A DNA stretch of 64,000 nucleotides from Piezodorus guildinii. Lineage: Eukaryota; Arthropoda; Insecta; Hemiptera; Pentatomidae. A program made the translations under genes and the position numbers. The stretch covers positions 86,845,169-86,909,168 of the forward strand of contig CM041292.1 of the NCBI GenBank assembly GCA_023052935.1. Reading direction: 5' to 3'. Every line of letters begins with the position of its first letter. The stretch's first letter is position 1. Below are positions 1 to 10,866 of this stretch, piece by piece. The notes under the pieces are model-generated. The model did no database searches. It saw nothing but the letters and a program-made list of their open reading frames with translations, and was not told where the DNA came from.

Positions 1-1460
1 TTCTTTTTCTAAAACCAGGCAAACCTTCCAACAACACTTCATCCTACAGGCCTATTAGTCTACTCCCCATCCTCTCAAAAATCTTCGAAAGGCTTCTTCT
101 TAAACGTATCCTACCCATATTAGAATCTCAAAATCTTCCTTCCCATCAGTTTGGATTCCGTCCTCAGCATTCCACAGTTCAACAGGGGCTCCGAGTTGTA
201 GACCATATTTCCTCAGCTCTTGAATGCAAGGAGTATTGTTCTGGTGCGTTTCTGGACATTGCGCAAGCTTTTGACCGGGTATGGCACACTGGATTACTCT
301 TCAAGCTGAAAACCCATTTACCCCAGTCTCTATACCTCATTCTCCGATCCTATCTCTCAAACCGTTCCTTCCGCGTTCGCTGTGGTGTAGAATTTTCTAA
401 CCTTTATTCCGTTGAGGCCGGTGTTTCTCAAGGCAGCGTCTTGGGACCGGTCCTCTACATCCTTTACACTGCTGATATTCCTACACATCCTGATACCTTT
501 CTGGCAACTTTTGCAGACGACACCGCCATCCTATCATCCAGTTCCAATCCTGAAACAGCATCCTTAAACCTGCAAAGACACCTTTCTCTTATCGAAGACT
601 GGTGTAATGCTTGGCGCATAAAGGTGAACGAAGCCAAATGCAAACACGTAACCTTCACTCTTCGACGAAACTCCTGTCCGCCAGTTTACTTCAATTCTAT
701 TCCCATTCCTCCTTCAGATACAGTCCGGTATCTTGGCTTACTGTTAAACAAAAGATTGACTTGGAACCCACATACAAGACTTAAAAGACAAGAACTCAAC
801 CGACGATTCGGACAGTTATACCGACTGCTCAACAGAAAATCTGAACTTACAGTTGACAACAAATTATTAATCTACAGGACAATACTGAAGCCCATCTGGA
901 CCTACGGACTTGAACTGTGGGGAACAGCTAAACGTACTAACATCAAACGCATTCAATCCTTTCAATCCAAAGTCCTCCGTACAATAGTAAATGCTCCTTA
1001 TTATGTTTCCAACTATACCTTGCACCACGACCTTAATGTTCCTTTTATTTCAGACCTGATTCCATCCAAATTTTCCAAATTCCACCAGAATCTCATTTAT
1101 CATCCTAATCCTCTAGCTCAATCCCTTTCCAGCTCTACTCATCCATACAACCCACCTAGAAGGTTGAAACGGCAGTGGCCTCGTGACCTCTTGTAACATG
1201 TATATTGGAGTTCTAGCATTGGCTAGATTCTCCACTCACGTGCTGTATGCTTGTGAATTGTATATAGGTATGAGTGACTATTGTATATATTTTTATTGAT
1301 TTTATTTTGTATATATGTATATTTTATTATTATTATTATTATTATATAAATTTATTGTTTTGTATATATCGTGTGAATGTAGTATGAATGTTGTACGTTA
1401 TCACTATTAAAAATGTCCTGAATTGGACAGATTGTAATATTGCTTAATAAATAATTGTTT
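1..1460 (+). mobile_element. Jockey-clade non-LTR retrotransposon, 5' end beyond window
   Basis: The 3' part of a LINE: an uninterrupted reverse-transcriptase reading frame, then a short 3' UTR of about 250 bp with TAT/TTA-rich sequence and an AATAAATAATTG-like end near 1445-1460. The 5' end lies outside the window, so neither full length nor target duplication can be judged. Related copies in this window are at 25,060-25,540 (-), 56,956-57,375 (-), 60,141-60,896 (+) and 62,618-64,000 (-). This copy is the least damaged. The exact 3' boundary is uncertain. Confidence 0.88.
3..1196 (+). CDS. Reverse transcriptase of Jockey-like LINE (C-terminal 397 residues)
   Basis: This ORF2 protein would copy the LINE transcript into DNA at a nicked target. 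The frame is open from base 3 to the TAA at 1194-1196, so coding starts upstream of the window; any start near 441 is only a start codon inside the frame. RT motifs appear in order: SYRPISLLPILSKIFERLL near residues 17-35, QFGFRPQHST, the first catalytic Asp in FLDIAQAFD (about 83-91), QGSVLGP, and the catalytic box FADDTAIL (about 170-177). The thumb follows with YLGLLLNKRLTW and PIWTYGLELWG. The C-terminal signature PPRRLKRQWPRDLL recurs in the other Jockey copies here. I see no stop or frameshift, so this may be a young copy. The upstream endonuclease is not visible. Jockey assignment is from motif style and is not phylogenetic. Confidence 0.9.
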   Translation, partial: LFLKPGKPSNNTSSYRPISLLPILSKIFERLLLKRILPILESQNLPSHQFGFRPQHSTVQQGLRVVDHISSALECKEYCSGAFLDIAQAFDRVWHTGLLFKLKTHLPQSLYLILRSYLSNRSFRVRCGVEFSNLYSVEAGVSQGSVLGPVLYILYTADIPTHPDTFLATFADDTAILSSSSNPETASLNLQRHLSLIEDWCNAWRIKVNEAKCKHVTFTLRRNSCPPVYFNSIPIPPSDTVRYLGLLLNKRLTWNPHTRLKRQELNRRFGQLYRLLNRKSELTVDNKLLIYRTILKPIWTYGLELWGTAKRTNIKRIQSFQSKVLRTIVNAPYYVSNYTLHHDLNVPFISDLIPSKFSKFHQNLIYHPNPLAQSLSSSTHPYNPPRRLKRQWPRDLL

Positions 1461-1504
1461 CTCTCTTCTAAAAATCTTTCACAATATGTAATATTAGAAA
1501 AAAA

Positions 1505-2375
1505 AACGGATCTAGATTAAACGGTTGATTAAACTCGCTATACAGATTTTAAATTTAATTCTTTTTTACTATCATACAAGTTTTATTCTGAATAAAATAG
1601 TTTGACTGGGCTTCAATGCCGATATTTTAAATTTTCTTTATTTAAACTGTCTTTAATTTGTTCATTTGAAAAAATTAACCATATCATCTTGTTAACATTG
1701 ATAAAAAAAACAGATAAATATATAAGTTGGACATATTCGATATCTAAATAAAGGAGAAAAGAGCAAAAATATTGTTAATGGTTTTTTAACGTAAGTGCAG
1801 TAATATAGATGTATAATAAACCGTCGGAAAGCTAAAGATTTTAGAAAAAGATTATCCAATATACAGCTTTAAAAGTTAGTTTAGCACAATGAAATAAGAT
1901 AAAATCAACAAGTGCTTGTCGATAATAATATAATACATTATTTAATAAAACGCATGGTTCTCTCGTAACTCCATGTAATAAATTGTTTAAACTTGTTTCA
2001 TCTTTAACACTAGCATTCTTAAATTGATTTAATAACAAAGAGAGGTTACCTTGTAGCAGGGTGGTTAGCATAACATCCTCCTATGCCAGAGCTCCGGGTT
2101 CAAACCCGCAGGTAGCCCTGGGATTTTTTACTTCCATTAAAAAATCCTTAGATATGTCGTCCTTCGGAGGGGACGTTAAAAGGTGGCCCCGAGCCTGTGC
2201 GATGTCAGGTACTCGTTAAAAATCCCTATCCTAATTAAACCTGGAAAGGCAATATTTATAACTCTCACTGTAGCATCGTCCGATTAGCCACAGCAGCATA
2301 AAGCGACGTTAAATAAATAAACAATAAACAAATAACGAAGATAAGTTAAAGTTGTGTTTTGCGCGCATCCGATGT
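1505..2375 (+). repeat. Repeat family A, copy 1 (5'-truncated, split by SINE)
   Basis: Matches the interior and 3' end of the ~0.9 kb family A: the GATTAAAC block, TTTTATTCTG, GGCTTCAATGCCGAT, the AAAGCTAAAGATTTTAG block, and the end near TTGTGTTTTGCGCGCAT. SINE B sits inside it at 2042-2330. The family has no conserved ORF. Confidence 0.72.
2042..2330 (+). mobile_element. SINE family B, copy 1 (tRNA-derived)
   Basis: A ~290-bp SINE. The tRNA-like head has an A-box-like GTAGCAGGGTGGTTAGC and a B-box GGGTTCAAACCCG. The body carries CCGTCCTTCGGAGG, CCCGAGCCTGTGCGATG, GTAGCATCGTCCGATTAGCC and the tail ACGTTAAATAAATAAAC. It is flanked by an imperfect 11-bp target duplication (10 of 11 matching): AATAACAAAGA at 2031-2041 and AATAACGAAGA at 2331-2341. 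It inserted into a family A repeat. Confidence 0.88.
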
Positions 2376-3191
2376 TTTTTCAATACAGTTATAAATTACA
2401 TAATTTAAAAACTTGTAATATTCGAAAAGTACATGTTTAAGTAATAACATAGACACTGCGACAATACTGCAAAATGTGTCTTACCTAAAAGAAATTTCAA
2501 ATCTGTACAAAATAAAACAAATTAAAATTTGATGTTTTGTATTTTCAAATATTTTAATTTTACTCTTTTGTAATTTAATTCTTTAAACCTTGTTTGTATT
2601 TTATTTATTTTTCTATAGTATTTATACTTTTAACTAAGCAGTCCGTATATAAAATGTTTTGGTAAAATAAAATTATGTTTTATTTAAAATTATTTTATAA
2701 ATTTTTCTTAACTATCTAATCTTATAGTTCACGGATAAAATGATTGTATGGTCGTTTAGATTTGTGGTTAAATTAGCTTGATTACGTTTGACAATTGTAT
2801 GTACGTAATTTTTTCCTTTTTTCCTTATTATCAGCCATGCCTTCTGTCAAAATGGAGGGAATACCGTCTTTTGCATATTGTTATAATCTGTTTTAGTGTA
2901 AAAAGCGGTGGTTTGAGGCCTGTCATTAGGTACCTATGATGTCCAATTCTTTGTCTAGTTATAACGATTTCTTGAGATCCTGAATTTCTGAAAGATGTTT
3001 GTCATGGTGGTATGTCCGGCTTTATAGCTTCATATCCGTGGTAAAAAAAAAAATGTATATCTGTCGTAAGCAAACACATTTTATTATCACTGAAACCGTT
3101 AACACTTAACCTCTTCTGCGTTATGTTTCCTAATAATCTTCCGGGTGTGCGAAAATAAATTGACCCCATGACATGCGAACATTGCAAATCA

Positions 3192-4392
3192 GAAATGTAT
3201 ATTAAGGGAAAGTATTGCGATCGTGAAAATTTTCGATTTCCAGTTTTCAACGGAAATACACGTATAAGGATCTCCTGAGTCCAAATGACCAAGTCCCGCA
3301 AAAAGGTCTGTGTGTGTGTGTGTGTGGTAAGTCTAGTGCAAAAACTAAAAGCCGTACGGAACTGAAATTTCATATTCAAGACTACTATACGCTTGAGATG
3401 TTGCAGAAACGTTTTCATCAAAAGCAGCTTACCAAAAGAGCCTCTCCATACCATGCATTTTGTACTTTTTTACGATTTTCTCAAAAATGGCTCGTACGAT
3501 TTTGATTAAAATCGCATTATCGATGTACTATTTAATGACCTTTAATGTGATGTAGGTTTTATTCTGATCGAAATAGTTTAACATGACTTCAACAATGATA
3601 TTTTAAATTATCTTCCTCTAAACTACCTTTAATTTTGAAAATTTATTCAAATTAGGCACATCTGCTTATTATCATTGATAAATAACAGCTAAATATGCAA
3701 GCTGAGCGAATTTGATAAACAAATAAAGAAGAAAAGTGCAAAATTAGTTTTTTATGCTATTTTTGTGTTTTTGAATACAAGAATAGTGGGATCACCTATA
3801 GCAAGGTGGCTAGCATAACAGCCTTTTATGCCAAAGGTCACGGGCTCAAATTTTTATTTGATTTTATTTAATTCTAGGATTTTTTAATAGGAGTAAAAAA
3901 TCCTTAGTAATGCCGTCCTTCGGAGGAGACTATAATAGGTTGTCCTGAGCCTGTGCTATGTTAGGTATTCGTTAAAGATCCCTATCCTAATAACACCTGG
4001 ATAGGCAAAATTTAGGACTGCTACTATAGCATCGTCCGATTAGCCACACTAGCATAAAGTGACGTTAAATAAATAAACAAACACAAGAATAGTAATGTAG
4101 ATGTATAATATACCGTTAGATAGCTTAGGATTTTAGACACAATATTATCTAATACACGGAATTGTAAAGATTTATAGAGAGTAATGAAAAGCCGAAAAAA
4201 CTAACTGATTGTTTTAGATAAAAATATTTATTATATTATTATTTATTAAAAAATATGTTTTTATTGGAATTCAATATTATTAGTTTTTTAACGATTTATT
4301 TTTATTCTCCAAATGTATTTTAAAAATTCTTAAATTGAATTTAACAACGGAGATAAGCACAAGTCGTGTGTTGTGCGTACCAGATTTTTTAG
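3192..4392 (+). repeat. Repeat family A, copy 2 (near full length, split by SINE)
   Basis: Starts near AAGGGAAAGTATTGCGATCG and runs through the (GT)n tract at 3308-3327, GAACTGAAATTTCATATT and GATTTTGATTAAA. After the SINE it ends at the conserved AAGTCGTGTGTTGTGCGTACC. The ORFs across it (3002-3454 minus, 3314-3505 plus) are not conserved in other copies, so I treat them as chance. Confidence 0.78.
3788..4082 (+). mobile_element. SINE family B, copy 2, nested in family A
   Basis: Full-length SINE: A-box GCAAGGTGGCTAGC, degenerate B-box region near 3840, body CCGTCCTTCGGAGGAGAC, tail GTTAAATAAATAAACAAAC. A perfect 11-bp target duplication ACAAGAATAGT lies at 3777-3787 and 4083-4093. A 25-bp stretch around 3848-3878 is disturbed, with an inserted TTTATTTGATTTTATTTAA-like sequence replacing the usual CCCGCAGGTGG. 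Confidence 0.9.
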
Positions 4393-4659
4393 TTGCATAG
4401 CTATGATAAGGGCAAATATGCCTGAGCATTATGATAATAGCGTTAGAAAATGAATTAATTGACCCCACAAGATGGCTCACGAGGTATATGTTCATGCCCT
4501 TACACAATAGGTTCCGATAGCGGGAGCTTCTTTGATATTTCCCTGTAAAAGGTTGTGATACTATGCCCTATTGGAACTGACCTATCTCACGATATTTCTC
4601 CCCAACCCAACTTATATTAAGTTATTCTTTATTAACAACCCAAATAATTTTATATTAAA

Positions 4660-5146
4660 CTAGATGTTGCCCACAACTTCGTCTGTCAAATAAATTTCTG
4701 TTATTATTATCGCTATTAAGAAGTTTATAAAAAAAATAATATTTTAAAGTACTTCTGGGTAAATGAAATTTTTAGTTTTATCTTCTTGTGGCAGAAGAAC
4801 ATACTAATATTCCCCGCAATTCGATCTTGACGTAAATCGATCCGTACGTGTTAATTGTCTGCCCCTGTGATTTATTAATTGTTACGGCAAATGATAAATT
4901 AACGTGAAAATTCTTTTAAAATTTAAAGGTAAATCATTTGGAATCATTGGAATGCGAGGTTAATTTTCTCTGTTTCTCCAGATTCTTCACTTCTATTGAT
5001 TGCAGCGTGATGTTATATAGCCTAAAGCCTTCCGTGATAAATGGACTATCCAACACAAAAAGAATTTTTCAATTCGAACCAGTAATTTCTGAGATTAGCG
5101 CGTTCAAATAAACAAACTCTTCAGCTTTAAATAATATTAGTATAGA
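4660..5146 (-). mobile_element. Small Helitron with helicase remnant
   Basis: Read on the minus strand, it begins TCTATACTAATATTATTTAA, followed by GCTGAAGAGTTTGTTTATTT and GAACGCGCTAATCTCAG. It ends GGGCAACATCTAG. The 5' TC and 3' CTAG (CTRR) ends, and insertion between A and T with no target duplication, are Helitron hallmarks. The copy is 487 bp, far shorter than an autonomous Helitron, and keeps only the extreme C-terminus of the helicase. I did not verify the expected 3' hairpin beyond a GC-rich stretch before CTAG. Confidence 0.8.
4735..5040 (-). pseudogene. Helitron Rep/helicase C-terminal fragment
   Basis: Minus-strand frames encode RIPMIPNDLPLNFKRIF, then FAVTINKSQGQTI, then LLPQEDKTKNFIYPEVL. 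The middle block is the conserved late motif of Pif1-like Helitron helicases (usually F-A-M/V-T-I-N-K-S/A-Q-G-Q-T), and the last is the usual C-terminus (KTKN-I-V-Y-P-E-V-L). The three pieces are in different frames, so at least two frameshifts or indels separate them. The region between GQTI and KTKN, normally G-I-D-L-R ... LYVALSR, is shortened. Most of the protein, including the Rep nuclease and the Walker motifs, is missing, so it cannot be functional. Confidence 0.82.
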
Positions 5147-7070
5147 TAATTTAATATTTATTATATTTAAATAAAATAATTATATGAATTTATATGAAAA
5201 AATAAAAGAATTGGTGATGAAAGAGGATATTCCGCGGTGTTTCTTGAGTCCTTTAACTGGCTAATGCGTTTGGTAGTAAAATTTTTACATTATCACTTTT
5301 TATAAACCCATATTAAAACTTATAAATGTATATACTCACAGTAACACTTCTTAACCAATACCAAACTTCTTTTCAAAATAACGTATGAAGTATGAACTTA
5401 CCTGAAACAAAAAATAAATATATTAAGTAAGTAAATATTTATTTGTAATAGAATATTAATGAATCTAGTAAAATTTAATATGATATAAAAATATTGAATG
5501 AAACATTTTCATTTTTTATTTTTCTAGTTTATTTACGACCGATTCATCAGAATCTGTTCAGTAAATAAGAAGAGAAGAAAGAAGATTGGACAAAAACTTT
5601 TGAAAAACAGAAATGAAATACTAAGATAACTTGGTTAATATAGTAATGTTTTCGACAAGCTGTATAGATACTCCAGAAGAATTAGCTGAAAATAAAGAAT
5701 TGAGTTTGAAATCGTGGAGTAATTTTGGTTTTTAGTTATGATTACATGTTCCCCTCTTCAAAAACATATTTAGAAAAAACAACAACACTTTTTTCAATTT
5801 TTCCTCAATAACTAGCTTTCAGTGCGTTTTATGTAAAACATTGTCGTTAGCGATTTTAAAGAACATTTAATTTACTGAAAGAAATTGCTCTATACTTAGC
5901 ATATGTTATTAAGGAAGAACTAAAAAAAAGGTAGGTTTACGAGTCTGAGAGTGTGACCCTTCGTTTATGAAGAGGGGATCAGTAAATACAATCATTACTA
6001 AAAATGGAAATTATCCAACATTTTTCAATCCAAAGCTACTATCTCTACTGCGCTAAGAAGTTAGCAGATAAATATTTTTTTTTCTCCTTTCTCATTAGAC
6101 TGAAGGAATCTCATCTTTGAACACGTAATACTTTTAATACCAAACGCTATGGTTTCTAAACATAATTCAATTAACGACTAACCTAGTTTACTTAATTTGT
6201 TGTTGGTAAGTTCTTTCCAATGAGACTAAAGTAATAATACATTTCTTCCGATCGGAATTATCAAGACGATCAGGAGGTTTTTGCATAGACATAAAACCAA
6301 TGACGTCATAAAAACGTTAAAATGTTGGAAATAAGACTCAGGATAGTTACTACAGTAAGTTAAAGCTCGAGGCATCAGAATCAGTTAGAAAATAGGGTGA
6401 CCTGTGCACCTCTGGACGTAAAATCACAGTAACTTTCTCAAAATAAAATCCTATATTCATATCTGTTGGAAAGATGGGATGAATGATCTGAAGATATGTA
6501 GGCAGAAAGAATTTGCGGGGGCAGTAGGTCTATCCGAACACAAGAGTCGATTAAAAGATCACTTAATGAACAGATTAAGGTATAATAATTGTTGTGATAA
6601 TAATAATTTTCTAAATAATTAATGACAATTAAGCCCAATAGCAGTTGATATTCGATTAGAAATTTTAACATGCTCAAAAATATAACTCTGATACAATTTT
6701 AATGTTAAATCTTAACCATCCTCACGATAAAGTCATATATTTGTCAGTGGGTTCTAGTTGCTCATTCTTTTCACAATTTCGTTTAAGATTTAACAGTTTT
6801 ATTAAATTCATTGAATGAACCGCTAATCCAACTCTAGTTTAAACATTTCGTAATAAAAAATTCAACAAACAAGAAGACTTTCTTGGGAAGTATTGCATAA
6901 TTTACTGCTGTCAGGACGTAAATTAATTTAATCCCTGACGATATAAAGAAAATAGTTTTCAAACGATTCTGGTTTACTCTTTATGAAATACAGGAGACAA
7001 CGATAGGCTGCAGAAGGAGGGGAGGAACCATTAAAGTAAATTAAGCAAAATAGTATTAAGTACTGATTGC
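5147..7070. other. Unassigned AT-rich interval
   Basis: No coding region, RNA or repeat recognised. The minus ORF at 6438-6677 is low-complexity (Leu/Ile/Tyr/Asn-rich) and has no family signature. Confidence 0.5.
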
Positions 7071-7236
7071 GAGGTCACTTGTAGCACAGCTCCTAGCATA
7101 ACAGCCTACTACGCCAATGGTCATGGGTTCAAACCCATCCAGGTGGCCCAAGGATTTTTTAATGGAAGTAAAAAATCCTTATTTATGCCGTCCTTCAGAG
7201 GAGACGTAAAAAGGCTATCTTGGGCCTGTGCGATGA
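7071..7236 (+). mobile_element. SINE family B, copy 3 (3'-deleted)
   Basis: Intact head (CACTTGTAGCAC ... CTAGCATAACAGCC, then GGGTTCAAACCC) and body to GCCTGTGCGATG. The sequence then breaks into GATTAAAAATGATGATATG, losing the CGTCCGATTAGCC segment. A possible relic of the tail, AAATTATAAATAAATGACTC, lies near 7265-7283. The head is more diverged than in other copies (GCACAGCTCC in the A-box). Confidence 0.8.
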
Positions 7237-8330
7237 TTAAAAATGATGATATGATCTTGATTAAAAATTATAAATAAATGACTCTCTTCGGACTAATCTA
7301 TGTGAGTGGGGCGTATTATTGAGTATTCCTTTCTCGTTTGGGAGTAAATATAAAATGTGATATCATTTATTAGCTTATCATAATCTTACGTCAAATGTTA
7401 AAAAAAATAAACCCAATATCCATTAGTAGCCAAAAACTATATATAGATTATTATATATTTATTTTAAATGTTTCAATTTTCTCTCCTCCATCTCTCATAA
7501 TGGACTTTAATTAATATAATTTAACTAAACCGTAATATTAATCTAAAAAACAAATTAAAGTATAAATAACTTTTTATTTTTTTTAATTTATTTTTATCAT
7601 GAAAATCGATGGGTTTATCAATACCAGAAATCAAATTAGTTTTAAATAAAATATTCAATTTTTTTTATATAATATATTCTAATAATCATTTGCTGTCTTT
7701 CTAATATATTATTGGTAGGTAAGACGTACAAGCACGCACTCAATTTTTAAATTTATATATGTGCATAGCCAGTGTTTGGAAAAAATAACTGATATTTTCG
7801 ACCAACCGGCTCCTTCTCCCTCCAGCAAACTATTAAAAAATCAGAATTTGCAATTTTTCAAGTGACGCATATCAGGTTTCGAGTACTCAATCAATTCCAA
7901 TGTTCAAAGAAGCGGTACTCGAAAATATAAAATTTCGTAACAATTCCCGTGGTTTCACACTCTATATTCGTATACAACGGCGCATAAAGGTGCTCATCTT
8001 ATGGAAGGATTAATCAGAAACTCTGAGGAATTTCTTTTAAATTTTAAAAATAATTTTGGCTTACACTAATAGATAGATAATGTTTGTTTCGTTATACTCT
8101 TGTTAATGTTAGAATTTGTTTCTTTTTAGTTTTGGTAGTTGGCACATTTAGGTTGCTATATTAACAGTCCGTGAAACTTTGTTAATTGTCATTTTTACAT
8201 GGAGTGCAATAATAAGCATTTTCGACATAGTTTACTTGTTTTACTTATTACAATTTTATTTATTCTTAAGGCGGGAAAGCGGGCGAGGCTCACAAAAATA
8301 AGTTTATGGTGATGTTTAACAGAACGCATG
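7237..8330. other. Unassigned AT-rich interval
   Basis: No feature recognised. It includes a GC-richer patch near 8270-8300 (GGCGGGAAAGCGGGCGAGGC) of unknown nature. Confidence 0.5.
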
Positions 8331-8344
8331 TATTTGACAGTACT

Positions 8345-9091
8345 ATAATAATAATAGGCTTAGCGAACCCGAAGGTTCGATACCGATACCACCAAATTCC
8401 GCCTACACAGACTCGTCCAATGTTCACCATTCAAGCCCAAGCTCCCGAGATCAGCCTTAACGCAATCCTCCCATCTCCGCTTCGGCCTACCTTTCGGACG
8501 CCTACCAGTCGGATCAGCAAATACCAAATTTTTCGGAATCCGCTCGTCATCGAGCCCAACAACTTTACTCGCCCATTTGAATCTCCGCGATGCAATTAGT
8601 TCAATTATATTCACAGGATACAAGTTCCGCAATTCCGCGTTGTGCAACCTTCTGAACTCCCCAGTGGCCTCATCTCTCTTCGGATCAAATATTTTACGCA
8701 ATACCTTATTTTCGAAAACCTTAAGCCGTTGTTGATCCTTCAAGGTAAGCGGCCACGTTTCACATCCGTAAAGAACCGTTGGCAGAATAATAGTTTTATA
8801 AATTCTAATCTTTAAGTTTTTAGATAGAAGCCGCGAACTAAGTAACTTAGCAATTGAATAATAACACGCATTTCCCACCTTTAACCGGGACTTTATTTCT
8901 TCCTGGATTTCATTTTTTCTAGTTATAATTGAACCTAAATACTTGAATTTCTCTACGTGTTCAAATGTTTGCCCTGATACATCAATATCACCAAGATCGA
9001 CAGCGTTTCTGCTACTAATCATATATTTCGTCTTATCGGTATTTAATTCGAGTCCTATGTCTTTACCGGTTTTTATAAACACACTTGTATT
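8345..9091 (-). mobile_element. 5'-truncated LINE with 14-bp TSD
   Basis: A perfect 14-bp target duplication, TATTTGACAGTACT, is at 8331-8344 and 9092-9105. On the minus strand the element runs from ATAAATACAAGTGTG to a short (ATT)n tail next to the duplication. The 5' truncation removes the endonuclease and the palm of the reverse transcriptase. Confidence 0.92.
8360..9082 (-). pseudogene. Reverse transcriptase C-terminal part (RTE/CR1-like LINE), 5'-truncated
   Basis: A 240-residue frame with no internal stop. It starts inside the RT with GLELNTDKTKYMI (just after the catalytic DD box), then YLGSIITRKNEIQEEIKSRL (about 49-68), ILPTVLYGCETWPLT (about 101-115) and ENKVLRKIF. The C-terminal signature GRRPKGRPKRRWEDCV is near 195-212. 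This order is typical of the thumb and C-terminus of RTE- and CR1-like LINE proteins abundant in insects. It has no catalytic Asp pair, so it cannot polymerise. The apparent start is only where the truncated frame opens; nothing suggests translation. Confidence 0.88.
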
Positions 9092-9146
9092 TATTTGACA
9101 GTACTGATTTAAAAAATTCTAAAAGTAAATATATTGGGTTTGGGGT

Positions 9147-9403
9147 TTTGTTTGTTTGTTTATTTATTTATTTAACGTCACTTTATGTTACCGTGACTAA
9201 TCGGACGATGCTACAGTGGGAGTCCTAAATTATTAGGTTAGGGATCTTTAATGAGTACATCGCCCAGTCTCGGGACCACCTTTTTACGTCTCCTACGAAG
9301 GACGGTATAACTCTGGATATTTTACTACCATTAAAAAATCCTGCAGGTATGAACCCGTTACTTTGGGCATAGAAGGCATACTAGCCACTATGCTTCAGAT
9401 GAG
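9147..9403 (-). mobile_element. SINE family B, copy 4
   Basis: Reads on the minus strand from GCATAGTGGCTAGTATGCC through a diverged B-box (CGGGTTCATACC), the GTCCTTCGTAGGAGACG block and CATCGTCCGATTAGTC to the tail AACGTTAAATAAATAAATAA. A possible imperfect TSD around TTTGGGGTT / CTTGGGGGTT was seen but is not secure. Confidence 0.85.
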
Positions 9404-10557
9404 CCTAGCTTGGGGGTTATTATATCCTATTCCTAAGTTTTAACTAATGAAATAATCTAAAAATGGATACTTGTTTAAATTTAAACAGAACCTTATGTTT
9501 CTAACATTATCGTGTTTCATTATTTACCATTGCCATCAAAGTGAGTTAAAGAGCAAACGCAATAGAACTGTAGGTGTATCCATATCTCATTAATTAACAC
9601 TACTGCTATTTTAAAAACCCAGAACTGCCTAAAGGGTATACGATACCTCCTTTTGCAAATAACAAAAAGGCTGCGTGACTAATGGAGAATATATAGCAGT
9701 TCCAGGAAAAGATAAGATTCCAAAGACTATATCGTCGCCCTATTTAAAGACCCTGAGCCTCAGTGACGGCTTACCCTGTGACTGAGTGACCTCTGACTCA
9801 TTGAGCAACTCGCCAATTATCAGTCCCATTGTAGCCAATCAGCTAGAGTTTTTCAAATATTAATTAATTATGTTCCGACCTCCAATGACCCGAAAAATCA
9901 AAATATAGATAAGATAACAATGGGCTATAACGTTTGAAAAATGTTTTTCATTTTTTAATTAATATCTTTCCAAACATTGGTATCAAACAATGAAATCGAT
10001 CGCATTTGACTAGTGAAAAATTTATTTGATTAGTTGAAAAATCGGTGAGTATGTAACCAAGTTTCGTATGTAATCTAAAAAATAAACTTTTAAAAGATTC
10101 ATTTTCGTTCAAAGATCGTTCTTGAAGTTCTCATTTTTATGACTTCGTTAGATGTGAATGTTTCTTATGCAACTGGTATATGTTGCTTAAAAATTGAATT
10201 TCTTCAACACGAATCTGAAGTCTTAGTATACTGAATTGTAGAGTTGGTCAACTTTTGTTTATACGTATTATAATTTTTATTGAGAATTTTTTTATGGCAA
10301 AGTGCCCATTACCAATTGGCTAGAAGAACTGCCAAGCAGGAAGGATTTTCAAAAGACTTTGTTATTTTATTTACATGAGCATTTATATTTAAAAAATACA
10401 AAACAGTTCAGAAATGAAGAATGTTAGTATTACTTTTTTTTTTTTTTTACTTAATCCATTTAATGTTTTATGTTTCACAGACTTTAGATTTATTCCTTGG
10501 TTCATCTAAGGAAAAAAAATCTAAGATTGGTTTTCCTCATATTTTTCGTCAATAATA
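9404..10557. other. Unassigned AT-rich interval
   Basis: No gene or repeat recognised. A T-run lies at 10,436-10,448. Confidence 0.5.
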
Positions 10558-10566
10558 AATAATTAT

Positions 10567-10857
10567 AAGGGGTTACCTGTAGCAGGGTGGTTAACACAAC
10601 AGCCTCCTATGCCCAAGGTTGCGGGTTCAAACCCGCAGGTGGCCCTAGGATTTTTTAATGGGAGTAAAAAGTCCTTAGTTATGCCGTCCTTCGGAGAGAA
10701 CTTTGAAAGGTGGTCCCGAGCCTGTGCGATGTCAGGTACTCGTTAAAGACCCCTATCCTAATTAAACCTGGATAGGCAATATTTAGGACTCCCACTGTAG
10801 CATCGCCCGATTAGCCACATTAGCATAAAGGGACGTTAAATAAATAAACGAACAAAC
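10567..10857 (+). mobile_element. SINE family B, copy 5 (full length)
   Basis: A well preserved copy: head GGGGTTACCTGTAGCAGGGT, B-box GCGGGTTCAAACCCG, body through CATCGCCCGATTAGCC, tail GACGTTAAATAAATAAACGA. A perfect 9-bp target duplication AATAATTAT is at 10,558-10,566 and 10,858-10,866. This is one of the best templates for a consensus. Confidence 0.93.
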
Positions 10858-10866
10858 AATAATTAT

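Noticed and set aside
2042..2130. tRNA genes at A/B-box sequences (2.0, 7.1, 10.6, 20.4, 48.9, 51.4, 52.9 kb)
   Set aside because: They are SINE heads: no full cloverleaf with a paired acceptor stem, and the SINE body follows directly.
3314..3505. 63-residue ORF in family A, and the opposing 150-residue frame at 3,002-3,454
   Set aside because: The frames are not kept in other A copies, and the region includes a (GT)n tract.
8306..8599. Plus ORF 8,306-8,599
   Set aside because: Antisense shadow of the LINE RT, running across the target duplication.
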